Assembly: GCF_030546755.1 (NCBI RefSeq)
Contig: NZ_JAUOPE010000001.1
Location: forward strand, 372,001-436,000
DNA: 64,000 nucleotides
Direction of reading: 5' to 3'
From: Colwellia sp. 1_MG-2023
GTDB lineage: Bacteria > Pseudomonadota > Gammaproteobacteria > Enterobacterales > Alteromonadaceae
In this document: positions 1-10,813 of the stretch, piece after piece
Numbering within the stretch: the first letter of the stretch is position 1
Layout of the letters: each line of letters starts with the position of its first letter
Made by a program: the position numbers and the translations under genes
The notes under the pieces: model-generated
Databases searched by the model: none
What the model was told of the DNA's origin: nothing
What the model saw: only the letters and a program-made list of their open reading frames with translations

Positions 1-240
1 AACAAAAATAAACGCCAAAAAGATTGGCAACGCATTCATTTATATCGAGCCCTCCAGTTTTCAATGCTTGCAGGCATATTACTTGTTTTAATTCCTGTAC
101 TTGTCGTTTATGGCGGCAATGCCTTTGAAGCATCTGTGATGGTAATGTTAGTTTATTTTGTCACTATGCACGCTTTATTAGTGCTATTAGGCATGCTAAA
201 TATATCGCGTGCTATGGCAAAAAAACTGCCTATTTGTTGA
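1..240 (+). CDS. C-terminal end of a small membrane protein (partial)
   Basis: An open frame runs from the first base to a TGA at 238-240 with no start inside the window. The visible 79 residues contain two hydrophobic stretches (about residues 22-40 and 47-66) and end in a basic tail, so this is the end of an inner-membrane protein. It lies upstream of norC on the same strand, which hints at a nor-linked accessory protein, but I do not recognise the family. Confidence 0.6.
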   Translation, partial: NKNKRQKDWQRIHLYRALQFSMLAGILLVLIPVLVVYGGNAFEASVMVMLVYFVTMHALLVLLGMLNISRAMAKKLPIC

Positions 241-292
241 TGTAGCGTATTAAAAACTTCCTTTTCGTCACATAGTTTTACACATTCCTAAA

Positions 293-337
293 AACTTGAT
301 TTCCATCAAGTTAAATATTCCTCGAGACGTTTATTAT
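293..337 (+). promoter_or_regulatory. FNR/Dnr-type box and -10 element of norCB
   Basis: A perfect palindrome AACTTGAT-TTCC-ATCAAGTT lies at 293-312 and contains the FNR/DNR/NNR consensus TTGAT-N4-ATCAA (296-309). A TATTAT hexamer lies at 332-337. The box centre (302.5) is about 41.5 bases before the start point implied by that -10, which is the class II activator geometry. Induction of norCB by low oxygen or nitric oxide through a CRP/FNR-family regulator is inferred. The regulator itself is not in the window. Confidence 0.8.
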
Positions 338-374
338 TCATTAGCTTTTATTACTAATTAATAAGGGAAATACC

Positions 375-2212
<1,838 letters not shown>

Positions 2213-2275
2213 TGACATGATAGGTTTATAATTTTAATGAAGCTTTTTAATTGAGCTTTCGTTAAGCTTTTTCGT

Positions 2276-2304
2276 AAGGCCGTGAAATATCACGGCCTTA
2301 TTTT
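2276..2304 (+). terminator. Rho-independent terminator after norB
   Basis: The stem AAGGCCGTG (2276-2284) pairs with CACGGCCTT (2291-2299) around a 6-base loop, and ATTTT follows. It separates norCB from the downstream small gene and norD. Confidence 0.85.
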
Positions 2305-2330
2305 AAATAATCATAAAAAAAGGCGAGAGA

Positions 2331-2573
2331 ATGAATGATGAATTACCGGTAAAACGAACTAAAAAACGTAAGTTACAAAAAGTAGCAACTTTTATCAGCT
2401 ATTTTTCTATCCTAACAGCTATCGCTTGTGGGGGTTTCTTAATGATGGTTGATGCAGAAGAAAAAGTGATGCGAGCTAGCTTAGGAGCCACCAGTTTTTT
2501 CTTTTTTATGGTCGGGTTAGTGCTTCATACAATCGGCAGTAGTGACTTACCTGATTTAACAATCAACAAATAA
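2331..2573 (+). CDS. Small two-helix membrane protein in the nor cluster
   Basis: The 80-residue product has a very basic N-terminus (KRTKKRKLQK) followed by two hydrophobic segments (about residues 19-40 and 50-68), so it is probably an inner-membrane protein. AGGCGAGAG stands just before the ATG and serves as ribosome binding site. The gene lies between norB and norD on the same strand, so a role linked to NO reductase assembly or supply is possible. I do not recognise a named family. Confidence 0.7.
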   Translation: MNDELPVKRTKKRKLQKVATFISYFSILTAIACGGFLMMVDAEEKVMRASLGATSFFFFMVGLVLHTIGSSDLPDLTINK

Positions 2574-2599
2574 ATTCTTTCTTTAAAAATATCTCACTA

Positions 2600-2613
2600 T
2601 TGATATATATCAC
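2600..2613 (+). promoter_or_regulatory. FNR/Dnr-type box upstream of norD
   Basis: TTGAT-ATAT-ATCAC matches the TTGAT-N4-ATCAA consensus except for the last base. It lies 63 bases before the norD start. This suggests that norD and the following small gene have their own promoter under the same CRP/FNR-family regulator as norCB. Confidence 0.65.
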
Positions 2614-2676
2614 ATAATTGCCCTTCAAAAATTGTTAAAGTGGTTCCATTATTCACTGAAAAATTAACAGGTTTTT

Positions 2677-4521
2677 ATGGAAGAATGGGTAGGCGAGCTT
2701 TGGCACAAATATATCACTCGCAAAGCAAGCACACATTTTGTGGATGCTCAGGTTAATTTTTCAGAAGTCAGTAAATCTATTGGTATGGTTTATCGTGCAC
2801 TTGGCGGTGAACAAATTAAACGTGTCGAAGCTGCAACACCTCGTGATTACCTAGTTAGAAGAAGTTTTCTTCAAAAAATATCTGGAGAAAACAAACAAAT
2901 TAGTCTGGCTTGGCAAGACGAAGACAGCCTTAGATTACCAGAATCTTTAGCGGTATTCCCTGCCACTGAATTAAATCACGACCTATACATTTGGCTAGCG
3001 ATACTTGCTGCTAATCACCATGGTAAATTTAAACATTGGGCGAATGATAATCAAAGTTTAGTCGTAAAAGTACTAAAAAAATATCCAGCCATGAAGCCGC
3101 GTTATCAACGGTTAGCGCAAGCTATGGTTGATATTCGCCCGAATGTCGATAAACTTCCACAAAATGAACAAGCGATGGAAAAAGCACTCATTCAAGCAAT
3201 ACTTTCTCCGGGTACTGTAAAGTTTTTTCCTGTAGTAAATTATGCGCCTCAGGCTGTTCATTTATGGCTTTACCCTTCTGCTCATGTTGATCCTCAACTA
3301 CTACCTGAACCTGAAGAAGTGACTGACATCGCCGAAAATAAAGAGCAAACGAAACCTTTAGCTAAAAGTAAGGCGAGTCGAAAAAAAGCTGAGCGCATTG
3401 ACTCACCAGAAAGTCGTGACGGCATGATGATTTTCCGCTTAGAAAGCATGTTTTCTTGGAGTGAGTTTTCTAAATTAGACAGAGGAACTGACGATACTGA
3501 AGAAGACGATGAACAGTATCAAAGAGTTGCAGAAGATTTAGATCATATCACGCTCTCTCAGCAGCAAAATCAAAAAAGTGCTTCGATAAAAATTGATCTT
3601 GACCTACCTTCTGCATCAGAAGATGACATTCCATTAGGTGAAGGTATTTCTCTCCCCGAGTGGAATTATAAAAAACAACAACTCGAAGATGAACGTTGTT
3701 TGCTCCAACCTATGCTACCTAAAGATGCATTCCCACAAAAACTACCCGTTAAACTGCAAAAATCAGCCAAAATTATTCAGAGTCAATTTGAACAAATGCG
3801 TAATCTACGTTATTGGCTAAAGGGACAAGAGCAAGGTGAAGAGCTCAATTTAAACGCCTGGTTGGATTTTCATGTTGAAAAGCAAATATCTCCGACACAA
3901 GACAAAGGGCTCTATCAAACTTTTCGAGGCAATAATCGCGATATATCTACCTTGTTGTTAGCCGATTTATCTATGTCTACCGATGCGTACCTTGATAATG
4001 AAAATCGAGTCATAGACGTAGTTAAAGATTCAATGATGTTATTTGCCGAGGCATTAAATAGTGTTGGCGATAATTTTGCCATGTATGGCTTTTCTTCGGT
4101 AAAACGAAGTCATGTTAGATTTAGTTTATTGAAAAACTTTAATGAAACATACAATAATGAAGTGCGTGGGCGAGTACAAGCGCTACGACCTGGCTTTTAT
4201 ACCCGTATGGGAGCAGCAATTCGTCAGGCAACTAAAGTAATCAACGAACAAAAAAACAGCCAAAAATTATTATTAATTTTAACGGACGGCAAGCCCAATG
4301 ATATAGATTATTATGAAGGACGGTTTGGCATTGAAGATACGCATCAGGCGATTAAAGAGGCGACAAAACTTGGTATCAAGCCTTTTTGTATAACCATTGA
4401 TGTGGAAGCACAAGCTTATCTACCTTATTTATTTGGCAGTGATGGTTTTACCGTTATTTTAAAACCGTCGCAATTGCCTTTACGATTGCCTCAGCTATAT
4501 CACCAATTAACGAGTCATTAA
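2677..4521 (+). CDS. norD: NorD, VWA-domain nitric oxide reductase activation protein
   Basis: NorD family proteins work with the MoxR-type AAA+ ATPase NorQ to mature NorCB, probably by helping insert FeB. The 614-residue protein has a long N-terminal region, an acidic low-complexity middle (about 260-320) and a C-terminal von Willebrand A domain. The MIDAS-like DLSMST is near residue 430 and LLLILTDGKP near 530-540. No signal peptide is visible, consistent with a cytoplasmic chaperone. The next gene starts one base after its stop. norQ, its usual partner, is not seen between norB and norD or elsewhere in the window. Confidence 0.9.
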   Translation: MEEWVGELWHKYITRKASTHFVDAQVNFSEVSKSIGMVYRALGGEQIKRVEAATPRDYLVRRSFLQKISGENKQISLAWQDEDSLRLPESLAVFPATELNHDLYIWLAILAANHHGKFKHWANDNQSLVVKVLKKYPAMKPRYQRLAQAMVDIRPNVDKLPQNEQAMEKALIQAILSPGTVKFFPVVNYAPQAVHLWLYPSAHVDPQLLPEPEEVTDIAENKEQTKPLAKSKASRKKAERIDSPESRDGMMIFRLESMFSWSEFSKLDRGTDDTEEDDEQYQRVAEDLDHITLSQQQNQKSASIKIDLDLPSASEDDIPLGEGISLPEWNYKKQQLEDERCLLQPMLPKDAFPQKLPVKLQKSAKIIQSQFEQMRNLRYWLKGQEQGEELNLNAWLDFHVEKQISPTQDKGLYQTFRGNNRDISTLLLADLSMSTDAYLDNENRVIDVVKDSMMLFAEALNSVGDNFAMYGFSSVKRSHVRFSLLKNFNETYNNEVRGRVQALRPGFYTRMGAAIRQATKVINEQKNSQKLLLILTDGKPNDIDYYEGRFGIEDTHQAIKEATKLGIKPFCITIDVEAQAYLPYLFGSDGFTVILKPSQLPLRLPQLYHQLTSH

Positions 4522-4522
4522 T

Positions 4523-4741
4523 ATGTCGATTAAAATGATCACGTGTTTATTTTGTCAATCGATAAATCGTATCGACGAGCAACAAGCCGAAAAAAAAGCA
4601 TATGGAAATTGCCAAAACTGTGGCATGCCGTTAAGTAAAGAAACACCAAATAGCACAGGCGCAAGAAAAAAACGCTTTCTGCCCTTTTTCTGGTTTGTGG
4701 TGGTATTTTGTCTAGTGATGATCTTTTATCTACCGAGATAA
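4523..4741 (+). CDS. Zinc-ribbon membrane protein, DnrP-like
   Basis: The 72-residue protein has two CxxC pairs (CLFC at 9-12 and CQNC at 30-33), which would bind zinc as a small ribbon. One C-terminal membrane helix (about 53-69) ends in YLPR. This layout resembles the short DnrP proteins reported near denitrification genes, recalled from general knowledge without a database check. It is separated from norD by one base and is surely co-transcribed. Its molecular function is not established. Confidence 0.7.
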   Translation: MSIKMITCLFCQSINRIDEQQAEKKAYGNCQNCGMPLSKETPNSTGARKKRFLPFFWFVVVFCLVMIFYLPR

Positions 4742-4814
4742 GTTTAGGTACGACAGCTATATGCCGTTTAAAAGAGAGAGCTTACCATCAGGTAACCTTA
4801 ATAAAGAAACATAA

Positions 4815-4841
4815 AAAAACCGCCAGAACATGACGGTTTTT
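4815..4841. terminator. Bidirectional terminator between the nor cluster and eda
   Basis: AAAAACCG (4815-4822) pairs with CGGTTTTT (4834-4841), with partial pairing inside the loop. T-rich runs follow on both strands, so it can end the norD transcript and the leftward alginate transcript. A MITE (4866-5180) now lies between this hairpin and the eda stop codon. Confidence 0.8.
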
Positions 4842-4865
4842 ATTAAAACATATTGTTGGTAATTA

Positions 4866-5180
4866 GGTGCTGTTGATCTTTCTCGGTTAAATTTTGTTCG
4901 AGATAAAATCGTTTTAATCGCGGCGAGTAGTGTGTAGCCTAGTCATTCTAAGTAAATACTGCTCAACAAAGGGTAAAACGATTTTAGCCGAATCCTTCGG
5001 ACAGCGTTTGTTGGTCATTTTTAACGGCGTTGCCCCACAAGGATGTGGGGTAAGGTGATTTTGCAGGAGCATAAAGTCTTTATCGCCTTTTTATGTGGAA
5101 TAACCAAATTACAAAGGCTCTGCCTTGTATAAATACCCAACAAAATGCGGCAAAAACAATCTCGAAAGATCAATAGCCCC
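4866..5180 (+). mobile_element. MITE, copy 1 (TA-flanked, about 315 bp)
   Basis: The ends are imperfect inverted repeats, GGTGCTGTTGATCTTTC on the left and GAAAGATCAATAGCCCC on the right. Each is flanked by TA (4864-4865 and 5181-5182), as expected of a TA target-site duplication. A closely similar copy lies in the opposite orientation at 36328-36631. It has an internal hairpin (CCCCACA..TGTGGGG near 5033-5052) and no transposase reading frame, so it is non-autonomous. TA duplication suggests mobilisation by an IS630/Tc1-type transposase (inference). Confidence 0.85.
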
Positions 5181-5800
5181 TAACTTTGATTTGCTAATTT
5201 ACACGCGTCAGTGATCTTATCCCACTGACCATTTTCAACCCAATTTTTCGGTGCAACCCAACTACCACCTATGGCAAAACAATTGCCTAATTTCAGATAA
5301 TCGGCTTTATTTTCTTGATTCACGCCACCAGTAGGACAAAAGCTAGTATCAGGAAATATAGAAGACATCGCACCAATAAATGGTGCACCGCCAGATAGTG
5401 ATGCTGGAAATAATTTTAATTCATTAAAACCAAATTCACTGGCCAATAATATATCTGCAGTATTTGACACACCTGGCAATACAGGTAAACCACAAGTGGC
5501 TAACTCTGCAAGTAAATTAGCTGAAATGGCGGGGGTAATAATAAAGTCAGCACCTGCTTCCTTTGCCCCTTGTAATATCTCTTTAGAAGTTACAGTACCG
5601 GCACCAACAATCAGTGACGGAAATGCTTGTTTAATCGCTTTAAGGGCTTCTAATGACGCTTCTGTACGCAGAACCACTTCAATTAAATGTAATCCAGCTT
5701 TAACCATAGCATCGGTAATAGCTATACCTTGCTCAGGCGTATCGGCTTGTACTATGGGTAACAAGACTTGCGACGCCATTAACTCTTTAAATGATTTCAT
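5180..5800 (-). CDS. eda: 2-keto-3-deoxy-6-phosphogluconate aldolase
   Basis: Eda cleaves KDPG to pyruvate and glyceraldehyde 3-phosphate. Here it is the last step of alginate monomer breakdown. The 206-residue class I aldolase has the catalytic Glu41 in IEVVLRTE, the Schiff-base Lys129 in LKLFPA and the phosphate-binding CPTGG (155-159). It is the last gene of the leftward cluster, 55 bases after kdgK. Its TAG stop is made of the TA target duplication plus the terminal base of the adjacent MITE, so the insertion fell exactly at the end of the gene without evident truncation. Confidence 0.95.
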   Translation of the reverse strand: MKSFKELMASQVLLPIVQADTPEQGIAITDAMVKAGLHLIEVVLRTEASLEALKAIKQAFPSLIVGAGTVTSKEILQGAKEAGADFIITPAISANLLAELATCGLPVLPGVSNTADILLASEFGFNELKLFPASLSGGAPFIGAMSSIFPDTSFCPTGGVNQENKADYLKLGNCFAIGGSWVAPKNWVENGQWDKITDACKLANQS

Positions 5801-5855
5801 GTAAATACCTATAAATTGTTATCAATAATGTAGATAAGATAATGTAGAAATCATC

Positions 5856-6794
5856 TTAAAGTTGCTGAACAAATTCATTAAACAGGGCTTTAGGTGCGAT
5901 AGCCCCTTTATGTTGGATAACAAATCCTGCTGCTTTTGACGCCTTATCGACAGACTCAGCAATAGAGGCATTTTCTAAGCGAGCTCCCAAGTAAACACCA
6001 TTAAAAGAATCTCCAGCGGATGTTGTATCAACAACAGTTTTCACAGGCGTTACTTGATGTAACTCTTTTTCGCCATCTAATATCGTGATCACAGAAGCAG
6101 GACCATTTTTAACCACTATTTCTGAAATTTCATACGATTGACAAAAATCGATCACACCTTCAACACTATTAATGCCATATAAGCTGTCAAAATCTTCAAC
6201 ACCAGGCAACGTAATATCCGATAATTTAAATGCTTGTTCATAGGCTTGAATGGTTTCATCTTTATCTTTCCACATACGAGCGCGGTAATTAGGATCAAAA
6301 ACAATTTTTACCCCGGCAGTTTTAAGTTGTACTACTTTTTGCCAAAAGCTAGCACGATCTTCAGGTTGTATAACCGCTAAAGAAATACCACTAAAGAAAA
6401 ACATATCGCCGGAAGTCAGTAACTCAGTTGCAGGTTCATCGATAAAATTCATCACGCTTCTTGCCGCAGAATTTTCGCGCCAATACGTGAAACTACGCTC
6501 ACCTTGATCATCTAATTGAATGGAGTATAAACCAGGAATTTTGTTCTCTGATTGAAACACCAATTCGGTATCAATATTTTCACTTTCAAAATATTTGATC
6601 ATATCTAGGCTAAAATTATCTTTTCCTACGGCAGTCACCAAGCGCACTTTTACTTGTGGAAAAGTGCGTTTAAGATAAACAGCTGTATTGAAAACATCGC
6701 CAGCGAATGATTGTTTCAAGGTATTTGATGACGCTTCTTTTGATGCAGTCATCAACTCAATCATACATTCACCGAATAGAAAAATGTTTTTCAT
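5856..6794 (-). CDS. kdgK: 2-keto-3-deoxygluconate kinase (PfkB family)
   Basis: KdgK phosphorylates 2-keto-3-deoxygluconate, the product of DEH reductase, to KDPG for Eda. The 312-residue protein has the ribokinase/PfkB fold. An early substrate-binding region (FLFGECMIELM) is visible, and the C-terminal signature DTTSAGDSFNG contains the likely catalytic base Asp262. It lies between the uronate transporter and eda on the same strand. Fructokinase-type specificity cannot be excluded from sequence alone, but the neighbours argue strongly for KDG. Confidence 0.92.
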   Translation of the reverse strand: MKNIFLFGECMIELMTASKEASSNTLKQSFAGDVFNTAVYLKRTFPQVKVRLVTAVGKDNFSLDMIKYFESENIDTELVFQSENKIPGLYSIQLDDQGERSFTYWRENSAARSVMNFIDEPATELLTSGDMFFFSGISLAVIQPEDRASFWQKVVQLKTAGVKIVFDPNYRARMWKDKDETIQAYEQAFKLSDITLPGVEDFDSLYGINSVEGVIDFCQSYEISEIVVKNGPASVITILDGEKELHQVTPVKTVVDTTSAGDSFNGVYLGARLENASIAESVDKASKAAGFVIQHKGAIAPKALFNEFVQQL

Positions 6795-6862
6795 TTACAA
6801 AGCCTTATTCACTTTATCTAATATTAATTTAAATGAGATTGATGGCTAAAAGCCATCAACTA

Positions 6863-8158
6863 TTATAGTTTTTGTAACGGTGCAATTTTAGGAATAAGTA
6901 CCCAAACTGCTAACATCGCAATAACCGCTAACGATGCACCAATAGCAAATACAGTCGTGTAATTTCCGTCTGCTGTTAAAATTGGTACTAAAGAAGTTAA
7001 ACCAACCACGGCAAGCTTAGCTGCCATGCCAGAGAAACCAGCTAAGGTACCTACTGCTTTTTTACCATAAAGGTCACTTGGCAAAGTTTGCACATTACCA
7101 ATTGATGTTTGGAAACCAAATAGAATAACCGCCATGATTAATACTGCCGTTGTAGGTCCACCTGGGTTTGCCATAGCAAGTAACGCCGGTAACATAATTA
7201 AACAGCCTAAGCTGATTGTCAGCTTACGAGTTTTATCAACATTCCAACCTGCTTTTATACGATTTTGCGCAAGTAAGCCACCAAACCAAGCACCAAACAT
7301 AGCACCAACATAAGGAACCCAACCGTAAAGACCAATTGATTTAACATCCATTCCGTATACTTCGTTCAGGTAAATTGGTGTCCACGCCACGAATAACCAC
7401 CAGATTGGGTCAATGGCAGCAGAAGCAATAATAACACCCCAGCTTTGTTTACGTGAAAGTAATTCAGCCGTTGAAGGGCTATATTCTTCTTCATCACATA
7501 AAGGTGCATTATCCGAAGCTCTTTGGCCGGTAAGAATGTATTCACGTTCTTCATCAGTGATCCAAGGGTGTGACTTAGGTGGCGCTTTCACTAAAATTAA
7601 CCAAGGAATTAACCATAACAAACCAATTAAACCAATGATCACAAAAATCATTTGCCAGCTAAAATAAACGGTCATGTAAGCGATAAGAGGGATGGAAATA
7701 ATACCACCAATTGCCGCACCTGAATTAAAGATACCTTGAGCTAAAGCACGTTCTCTTGAAGGAAACCATTCAGCATTACTTTTGGTCGCCCCTGGCCAGT
7801 TACCAGCTTCAGCGACACCTAATATTGCTCTGAAAATACTAAAACTAAGCACACCTTGTGCAAATGCATGTAACGCAGTCGCAATCGACCAAACACCTAT
7901 TGATAAAACGAAACCGATACGAGTACCAACCCAGTCAAATATCTTACCAAAAATGGCTTGACCAAACGCATATGAAAAAATAAAGACAACCGTGATATTG
8001 GCATATATTTGCTTACGCTCTAAAGCAGATTCATCTGGGAAAAGATCTTCGACAATATCTGGCCATAATACGCTTAGCGCTTGACGATCTATATAATTTA
8101 TAACCGTGGCTAAAGCGATTAATGCAATCACCCACCAACGTAAACCTTTTAATTGCAT
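6863..8158 (-). CDS. MFS transporter for unsaturated/deoxy uronates (ExuT-like)
   Basis: The 431-residue permease has about 12 membrane helices and resembles the anion:cation symporter branch that includes hexuronate permeases. The first helix region carries NYIDRQALSVLWP, and GRIFDWVG-type loop sequence (here GKIFDWVGTRIG) follows helix 2. Placed between kdgF and kdgK, it most likely brings alginate-derived monouronate or DEH into the cytoplasm. Its start overlaps the kdgF stop (TAATG), so translation is probably coupled. Confidence 0.88.
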   Translation of the reverse strand: MQLKGLRWWVIALIALATVINYIDRQALSVLWPDIVEDLFPDESALERKQIYANITVVFIFSYAFGQAIFGKIFDWVGTRIGFVLSIGVWSIATALHAFAQGVLSFSIFRAILGVAEAGNWPGATKSNAEWFPSRERALAQGIFNSGAAIGGIISIPLIAYMTVYFSWQMIFVIIGLIGLLWLIPWLILVKAPPKSHPWITDEEREYILTGQRASDNAPLCDEEEYSPSTAELLSRKQSWGVIIASAAIDPIWWLFVAWTPIYLNEVYGMDVKSIGLYGWVPYVGAMFGAWFGGLLAQNRIKAGWNVDKTRKLTISLGCLIMLPALLAMANPGGPTTAVLIMAVILFGFQTSIGNVQTLPSDLYGKKAVGTLAGFSGMAAKLAVVGLTSLVPILTADGNYTTVFAIGASLAVIAMLAVWVLIPKIAPLQKL

Positions 8159-8556
8159 TATTCCATCCCCTCTGGTTTGCGATTAAGTTCATCTATATCA
8201 ATATTATCGAAAGTCCCTTCAGGAAGGAAATCGGCACGAGGCGGGCTGAATGTATCAATTAAAATACCGCCGGTTGGACAAGTTGCACCATGATCAGCCC
8301 AAGGTGGAATTAAACAACTATCCCCCGCTTTCATGATTTTCGTCACACCGTCAATATTAAAGTGAAATTCACCTTCAACGACATAAGTAACTTGTGAGTG
8401 TCTATGGGCGTGATTATAGCCAATAGCGCCTTTCTCAAACCAAATTTTTACTGCCATTAGCTCATGGTTAAAACCTAACATTTGACGTTTTAAACCACCA
8501 CCAATATCTTCGATTTCAGTTTCTTCACCACTTAAAAAGTGTTCACTACGACTCAT
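8158..8556 (-). CDS. kdgF: KdgF-type cupin, unsaturated uronate linearisation
   Basis: KdgF converts 4,5-unsaturated monouronates from pectin or alginate into the open-chain ketouronate (DEH for alginate). The 132-residue single cupin has the metal-binding pattern in NHAHRHSQVTYVVEGE (about 48-63) and IPPWADHGATC (about 83-93). It lies 16 bases after the PL17 lyase gene and overlaps the transporter. With no signal peptide it acts in the cytoplasm. Confidence 0.92.
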   Translation of the reverse strand: MSRSEHFLSGEETEIEDIGGGLKRQMLGFNHELMAVKIWFEKGAIGYNHAHRHSQVTYVVEGEFHFNIDGVTKIMKAGDSCLIPPWADHGATCPTGGILIDTFSPPRADFLPEGTFDNIDIDELNRKPEGME

Positions 8557-8572
8557 AATTAATTCCTCACTT

Positions 8573-10801
8573 CTATTTATTACTCAGTTTGAACAGCTTA
8601 AATTGGCCATTGAAACTAAAATTATTATCTTGATAGGTAAATGTATTATTCGTTTTCTTTGCTAAGCTACGGTTAAACGCTAATAAATAGCTTTGCCCTG
8701 TAGTTAACCCAACTTCTACTAACTCTATATCACCTTTAATGTGGTGCGTCAGTTTCGTTATTGTTGATTGTGCAGCAACAGTAAATTCTTTCGCAGGGTT
8801 ATATTGCCCATGTGGTTCTAACACACTAATAAAGCGATGTTGTTTCGCGGCTTTTTTACGATAAATAAAGCCAGATTCATTACGTAAATTAAAGCTTGGA
8901 TCATTCGCACCTATGCGAGTAAATAAAGCTTCTGTGTCACCATCTACAATCGCAGTTTGTGTATAAAATTTACCGTTTTCATTTAACCAAGTGACTTTCG
9001 CCAACCCTTTTTCAGGTTGACTAGTCGCCGTTAACCACAAATGTTGATAACCATTTTTATGACCTAGCGCAGATAACGATTGGGTTGCTGTGTTTAAAAC
9101 AAAATTTGTATCAATGAGTTGCCCTTGGTAATGCAAAGGTAAGTCGAATTGATGCGATTTTTTATCACTGTTGACATCAAAAATATCAATGGCAAGAGGT
9201 TTATTAATCTCAGGTAATTTCACTAACGCCATGGTTCTTTTTAACGAAACACCTTGATAGGCCGTATCAATTTGTGCCGAGCTAATTGAACCTTGTTTAC
9301 TTTTAGCGAAAAATAATAATTCAGGGTGGTGTTTATTACCGGTTTTAACTTTGCCGTTGAAATGGCTGTTTTCGTCTACAACCACAGTATTATGGGCAAC
9401 TGTTTGTTTCGCAAACGTGTTGTTTTCTGGTAAATAACCCCCACCAGATTTTGCTTCCACATTTAAGAATCTAGCAGCACCATAATCCGAAACAATCTCA
9501 TGGCCATTGTCATAAAATTGCCAAGTTAACTTATCAAAGTGGCCATGTCCCAAGCCTTGTGCTGCGGGTTTAAATAGCAAAGCTTGTTGTCCGCGAGATT
9601 TTTGACGCATGATAACCAAGGCACCTTGTTTACCATCCGCACCATCACCAAATGCCTTAGACTTAAATTGATAAGGGGTTGCTAAACCATCATCGAGTGC
9701 TTGCGCTACTTTCAAGCCATCACCCGTTAAAATAACTTGGTCTTGCTGTTTAGCAATATCAAGGAAATCAGTATCTTGAGTAAATCCATAAGCAATAGCT
9801 ACGCCATGTACTAACTCAATCGTATCAATACCTTTGCTCTTAATTGCATCATTAATCGGGAAAAACAGTTTGTTGTAGCTAAGCTGAATTGTGGTATCAA
9901 TAGCTTTTAAAATAATGCCATCACGATATGCAAATATTTTTCGTTCAGGTTGGTTATTTTCAATAGCTTTAGCAAAGGTAACAAAAGGCATCAGGGCATA
10001 ACGTTGATAATAAGGCCCTTCATTGTAATAACCTTCTGGTGAGAAGAGTTCATCTAACTGCCTTAAAAAACCACCTTTACCTGATTTATCTAAACCGTAT
10101 AGCGCTTGTTCAACCCATTCAAGCTCACCTAAAACGTATCCCGTCATACCAACAGCTGCGGTTAACCACGTACCATGGTTATGAACTTTGTTAAATGTTT
10201 TTGGCGAATCGACGGATAAAAACTTCACAATGGGGCGAAAAAGACCCGTTTCAATTTTGTTTTTATCTGCTTCGCTTAATGACGATAAAATCATATCGTA
10301 AGCTTGGCTGGTATAAACCAACCAAACCGCTTCATTTAAACTTTGCCAAAATAGTTTGCCCGGGTTTGTTTTGCCTTTTTTTCTTTTCGGATGTAAAGGC
10401 AAAGTAGGATAAAGCTCAGCATACTCCAGTAACATATCACGCACATATTGAGCGTAACGCTCGTTTTGCGTTAATTGAAAGACAATGCCTGCGTCATACA
10501 TCAAACGGTAATTTTTCTTATGTCTTTCATGAGTAAAACCACCGCCAGAGTCTTTAGGCACAGGAATATTGATAGCTTGAGCTAGCTGTGTGTCTACTTT
10601 ATCCTTAACTTTATTGAAGGCGTCAGTAAAACTCCCTTCAACTGATAAGGCTTTTTTCATCGCAGGAACATCACTATGACTGATCACTAAATTGGGCGAA
10701 TGACTAGCAGCACTATTTGCACTAAATAATACACACCAGGAAACCGCTAATAACATAGCTGTCAGATTAACCTGCATTTTTTTAAAAAAAGCCAATAACA
10801 T
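8573..10801 (-). CDS. Oligoalginate lyase, polysaccharide lyase family 17
   Basis: PL17 enzymes are exo-type lyases that release unsaturated monouronate from alginate oligomers by beta-elimination. The 742-residue protein has a hydrophobic N-terminal signal (about residues 10-32, ending SANSAAS). An alpha/alpha-toroid domain follows and contains the conserved KVHNHGTW (Asn-His pair near 205) and NEGPYYQRYAL. The C-terminal heparinase II/III-like beta-sheet domain carries GLGHGHFDKLTW. It is probably periplasmic or outer-membrane associated. It sits 12 bases after the PL6 lyase gene, which would make its substrate. A start at the internal Met10 is also possible. Confidence 0.93.
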   Translation of the reverse strand: MLLAFFKKMQVNLTAMLLAVSWCVLFSANSAASHSPNLVISHSDVPAMKKALSVEGSFTDAFNKVKDKVDTQLAQAINIPVPKDSGGGFTHERHKKNYRLMYDAGIVFQLTQNERYAQYVRDMLLEYAELYPTLPLHPKRKKGKTNPGKLFWQSLNEAVWLVYTSQAYDMILSSLSEADKNKIETGLFRPIVKFLSVDSPKTFNKVHNHGTWLTAAVGMTGYVLGELEWVEQALYGLDKSGKGGFLRQLDELFSPEGYYNEGPYYQRYALMPFVTFAKAIENNQPERKIFAYRDGIILKAIDTTIQLSYNKLFFPINDAIKSKGIDTIELVHGVAIAYGFTQDTDFLDIAKQQDQVILTGDGLKVAQALDDGLATPYQFKSKAFGDGADGKQGALVIMRQKSRGQQALLFKPAAQGLGHGHFDKLTWQFYDNGHEIVSDYGAARFLNVEAKSGGGYLPENNTFAKQTVAHNTVVVDENSHFNGKVKTGNKHHPELLFFAKSKQGSISSAQIDTAYQGVSLKRTMALVKLPEINKPLAIDIFDVNSDKKSHQFDLPLHYQGQLIDTNFVLNTATQSLSALGHKNGYQHLWLTATSQPEKGLAKVTWLNENGKFYTQTAIVDGDTEALFTRIGANDPSFNLRNESGFIYRKKAAKQHRFISVLEPHGQYNPAKEFTVAAQSTITKLTHHIKGDIELVEVGLTTGQSYLLAFNRSLAKKTNNTFTYQDNNFSFNGQFKLFKLSNK

Positions 10802-10813
10802 GCCTAGAAAGCC

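Noticed and set aside
4866-5180. The repeat considered as a small structured RNA gene
   Set aside because: Terminal inverted repeats, TA flanks and a second copy at 36328 explain it better as a MITE, although internal hairpins exist.
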